The notes under the pieces were generated by a model that was not told the DNA's origin, searched no databases, and saw only the letters and a list, made by a program, of their open reading frames with translations. Below, one piece after another: positions 61,817 to 64,000 of a stretch of 64,000 bases of DNA. The stretch's first letter is position 1. Each line of letters begins with the position of its first letter. The position numbers and the translations under genes were made by a program. The stretch covers positions 27,833 through 91,832 of the forward strand of contig JARRQJ010000011.1 in assembly GCA_037381915.1 (NCBI GenBank). The letters are read 5' to 3'. This DNA comes from JARRQJ01 sp037381915 (GTDB lineage: Bacteria; Pseudomonadota; Gammaproteobacteria; DRLM01).

Positions 61817-61879
61817 ATGGCTAAACAAAACATCATATTGGACCGCTATCCTGATAACCGTTCCAATCCGTCGTTTTGA
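61817..61879 (+). other. Short frame with strong ribosome site, 20 codons
   Basis: From ATG 61817, MAKQNIILDRYPDNRSNPSF, ending TGA 61877-61879. AAGGAGGAAGG lies just before it, and a GGAGG overlapping its end may serve the next gene. No homologue is recognised. It could be a leader peptide or chance. Confidence 0.25.
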
Positions 61880-61895
61880 GGAGGCTTTGGGAAAA

Positions 61896-63551
61896 ATGAA
61901 CAGCATAATCAGCAGAATCGCCATGCTCCTCATGATGGCCGTCATGGCCGGCTGCGGAGGGAGCGGGGCCTTTACGAGTTCTTCGTCGAGTACCAGTTCT
62001 GGAGGATCTACCACTTCAACCGGTTCGACGAGCGGGAGCACGTCTCCGACCATATCTCTCGGTAGTGGATCGGGATCAAGCTTTACAGCGGGGACCCTGT
62101 CAATCGCGAGCTCGTCTTTATCTGCGGGAGGTAGCACTACGGTAACCGCCACTTTGGTAGATTCGTCTGGTAATGCGTATACTACCCCGGTTGACGTGAC
62201 CTTTGTTTCGACATGCGTTGCGAACGGGACCGCGACCTTAACTTCGCCGGTGACAACGGTAGGCGGTGTCGCCAACAGCACGTATGTCGCCAAGGGCTGC
62301 TCAGGTACCGATACCATTACCGCGTCGGTCACGGTAAACGGCAGCGCATTAAGCGCGACCGGGAGCCTGACGGTTGCGCCGGCGACGGTGGGTTCTATCC
62401 AGTTCGTCTCCGCGACCCCCAATGTAATTGCCATCCAGGGTACAGGTGGCGCAGAGACGTCGACGGTGGTATTCAAGGTGGTCGACACATCAGGCGGACC
62501 GGTATCGGGCCAGACTGTCGACTTTTCCCTAGATACTACTCTTGGTGGACTTTCGCTGACGCCAACTACCGCAATGTCGGGCACTGACGGTTCGGTGCAG
62601 ACCGTCGTGCAATCGGGTACAGTAAAGACCGGGGTGCGTGTAACCGCAACCTTAACTTCATTAGGCATCACTGCCCAGTCGGATAACCTGGTGGTTTCGA
62701 CGGCAATAGCCGATGAGGACAGCTTTTCGCTCAGCGTAGCGCAACATAATCCAGAAGCCTGGAGTATCGACGGGGTAACCGATGCGGTCACGGCCCGCCT
62801 TGCGGATCGTTATAACAATCCGGTGCCGGATGGGACGGCCGTGAGCTTTTACGCGGAAGGCGGCTCCATTGTCGGATCGTGTACCACGACGGGCGGTGCA
62901 TGCTCCGTGGATTGGACCAGCCAGAGTCCCCGTCCCGGCAACGGACGCGTGTCTATTCTGGCGGTTGCCAAGGGAGAAGAGAGCTTCGTCGATAACAACA
63001 GCAATGGCGTATTCGACAGCGGGGACACTTTTACGGATATCACGGAGGCATACGAAGACGATAATGAAAATGGTTCGCACGACTCGGGAGAACCGTTTAT
63101 TGACCAGAATCAGAATGGTGTATTTGATGGCGGGGATGGCCTTTTCAACGGCGTTCTCTGCCAGCATCCGACTCTGTGTAGCAGTAACAGCAGTATCAAC
63201 GTTTGGACAAATCAAGTCCTGATACTGTCCGGGTCAAGTTTGTATGTGAATTTTTCTCCAACCGCCCTGTCGGTGAGTGCGGGCACAACAGGCACTGCGA
63301 CTGCAACAGTCTCAGTCTCCGACGTGAACAATAATGTTCCGCCGAAGGGGACGACAATCAAAATAGCCACTGGGAATGGCAAATTGCAGACTGCCAGCGC
63401 CTATACTGTGCCGGATACAACGGCCACTGGCCCTTACGTTTTTGACGTGACCATTGCCGGGGACGGTACTACCAGTACCGGCGTGGTGACGGTGACGGTC
63501 ACTACCCCCGGCGGGACGACAAGTAATGGTTATTTGAACTTTACCGACTGA
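61896..63551 (+). CDS. Ig-like-domain surface lipoprotein with Asp-rich repeats
   Basis: A 551-residue lipoprotein (ATG 61896) with signal peptide and lipobox VMAGCGGSG (Cys20), a Ser/Thr/Gly-rich linker, then big-Ig-like domains of the intimin/invasin kind (ISLGSGSGSSFTAGTLSIAS, AGGSTTVTATLVDSSGNAY, YNNPVPDGTAVSFYAEGGSI). Residues about 365-420 hold three Asp-rich repeats (DNNSNGVFDSGD, DDNENGSHDSGE, DQNQNGVFDGGD) resembling calcium-binding thrombospondin-3 loops. A last Ig-like domain follows. It probably acts in adhesion at the cell surface. It sits between pilQ and aroK, which are normally adjacent, so it may be an insertion that the pilus operon carries. Confidence 0.82.
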   Translation: MNSIISRIAMLLMMAVMAGCGGSGAFTSSSSSTSSGGSTTSTGSTSGSTSPTISLGSGSGSSFTAGTLSIASSSLSAGGSTTVTATLVDSSGNAYTTPVDVTFVSTCVANGTATLTSPVTTVGGVANSTYVAKGCSGTDTITASVTVNGSALSATGSLTVAPATVGSIQFVSATPNVIAIQGTGGAETSTVVFKVVDTSGGPVSGQTVDFSLDTTLGGLSLTPTTAMSGTDGSVQTVVQSGTVKTGVRVTATLTSLGITAQSDNLVVSTAIADEDSFSLSVAQHNPEAWSIDGVTDAVTARLADRYNNPVPDGTAVSFYAEGGSIVGSCTTTGGACSVDWTSQSPRPGNGRVSILAVAKGEESFVDNNSNGVFDSGDTFTDITEAYEDDNENGSHDSGEPFIDQNQNGVFDGGDGLFNGVLCQHPTLCSSNSSINVWTNQVLILSGSSLYVNFSPTALSVSAGTTGTATATVSVSDVNNNVPPKGTTIKIATGNGKLQTASAYTVPDTTATGPYVFDVTIAGDGTTSTGVVTVTVTTPGGTTSNGYLNFTD

Positions 63552-63665
63552 GTGTCCGGCTACTTCTGCGCCTCTGCGATGTGGCCACCAACGCCATGAT
63601 GGGTGTGCCCCGCTGAGGTCTATAGCCTCTTGATTTCGTCACGGCTACCAGCATATGGTGCTCTG

Positions 63666-64000
63666 ATGACTCAGACTAACAACATTTTCCTCGTCGGCCT
63701 CATGGGCGCGGGCAAGTCCACCATCGGCCGGCATCTGGCCAAATCCCTGGGGATGGAGTTCGTGGACAGCGACCACGAGCTTGAACGGCGCACCGGCGCC
63801 AGCATCCCTCTGATCTTCGATGTCGAAGGGGAAGCGGGCTTTCGCCAGCGGGAAAAAAAGCTCATCGACGAGCTGACCCAACGCAACCGCATCGTGTTGG
63901 CCACCGGCGGCGGGGTGGTATTGGATCCGGACAACCGGGCCTGGCTGCGGGAACGGGGCCGGGTAATCTATCTCTACGCCACGGTGGAGCAATTGCTGAC
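63666..64000 (+). CDS. aroK: Shikimate kinase (3' end outside window)
   Basis: AroK phosphorylates shikimate in the aromatic amino acid pathway. The first 111 residues are in the window, from ATG 63666: the Walker A loop FLVGLMGAGKSTIGRHLA, the shikimate-binding FVDSDHELERRTGASIP and FRQREKKLIDEL, and the ATGGGVV motif. aroK and aroB usually follow pilQ in gammaproteobacteria, which the context fits. Truncated only by the window edge. Confidence 0.96.
   Translation, partial: MTQTNNIFLVGLMGAGKSTIGRHLAKSLGMEFVDSDHELERRTGASIPLIFDVEGEAGFRQREKKLIDELTQRNRIVLATGGGVVLDPDNRAWLRERGRVIYLYATVEQLL

Overview
This window is the chromosomal replication-origin region of a gammaproteobacterium, probably a free-living, respiring, chemolithotroph-like member of the order Chromatiales or a relative. 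The gammaproteobacterial placement rests on gene order: yidC-yidD-rnpA-rpmH read away from dnaA-dnaN-recF-gyrB, rhlB is divergent from trxA-rho, rpmE precedes a nuclease gene and maeB, and mrcA is divergent from pilMNOPQ-aroK. The lifestyle guess is inference. It rests on c-type cytochromes, rubredoxin, class I fructose bisphosphatase, a gamma-carbonic anhydrase homologue and the C5 haem route. No tRNA, rRNA, CRISPR array, insertion sequence or prophage was seen.

Layout. 1-8323: origin block, with DnaA boxes and an AT-rich stretch between dnaA and dnaN; rnpA carries a 4-N assembly gap. 8381-15190: minus-strand metabolic genes (glk, pgl, folA, thyA, lgt, a lytic transglycosylase) interleaved with two decayed genes, an HDOD-type signalling gene and an rlmI-like methyltransferase gene. 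15262-19923: a compact minus-strand operon of a GT-C glycosyltransferase, a GT2 lipid-phosphate glycosyltransferase, a PAP2 phosphatase and an LPG-synthase-type membrane protein, followed by a small lipoprotein. 20181-26815: fbp, a membrane-anchored vWA protein with a coiled-coil partner, slyD and a hydrolase-OsmC fusion. 26824-30179: a metzincin-type protease with a possible GlyGly-CTERM tail and its partner, a frameshifted marC, an efpL carrying three in-frame TAG codons, and a gamma-carbonic anhydrase homologue. 30216-37768: a large LVIVD beta-propeller protein, an aldo/keto reductase, hemL, thiE and thiD.

37999-41776 is the most unusual segment. It holds rubredoxin, two nearly identical cytochromes c in tandem, and, divergently, two overlapping formylglycine-generating-enzyme-like genes. 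The first of these encodes a fusion of two haem c motifs to the FGE-type domain. 41784-64000 holds mtnB, rhlB, trxA, rho, a disrupted glgP, rpmE, a secreted nuclease, a malic enzyme / NADP-type malate dehydrogenase / citrate synthase set, mrcA, the pilMNOPQ type IV pilus operon, an Ig-like lipoprotein and the start of aroK.

Five genes (HDOD, rlmI, marC, efpL, glgP) are broken by stops, frameshifts or internal deletions while the neighbouring core genes are intact. This points either to continuing gene loss or, for the single-lesion cases, to sequence errors. All functions are assigned by reading motifs and gene order; no database search was run.
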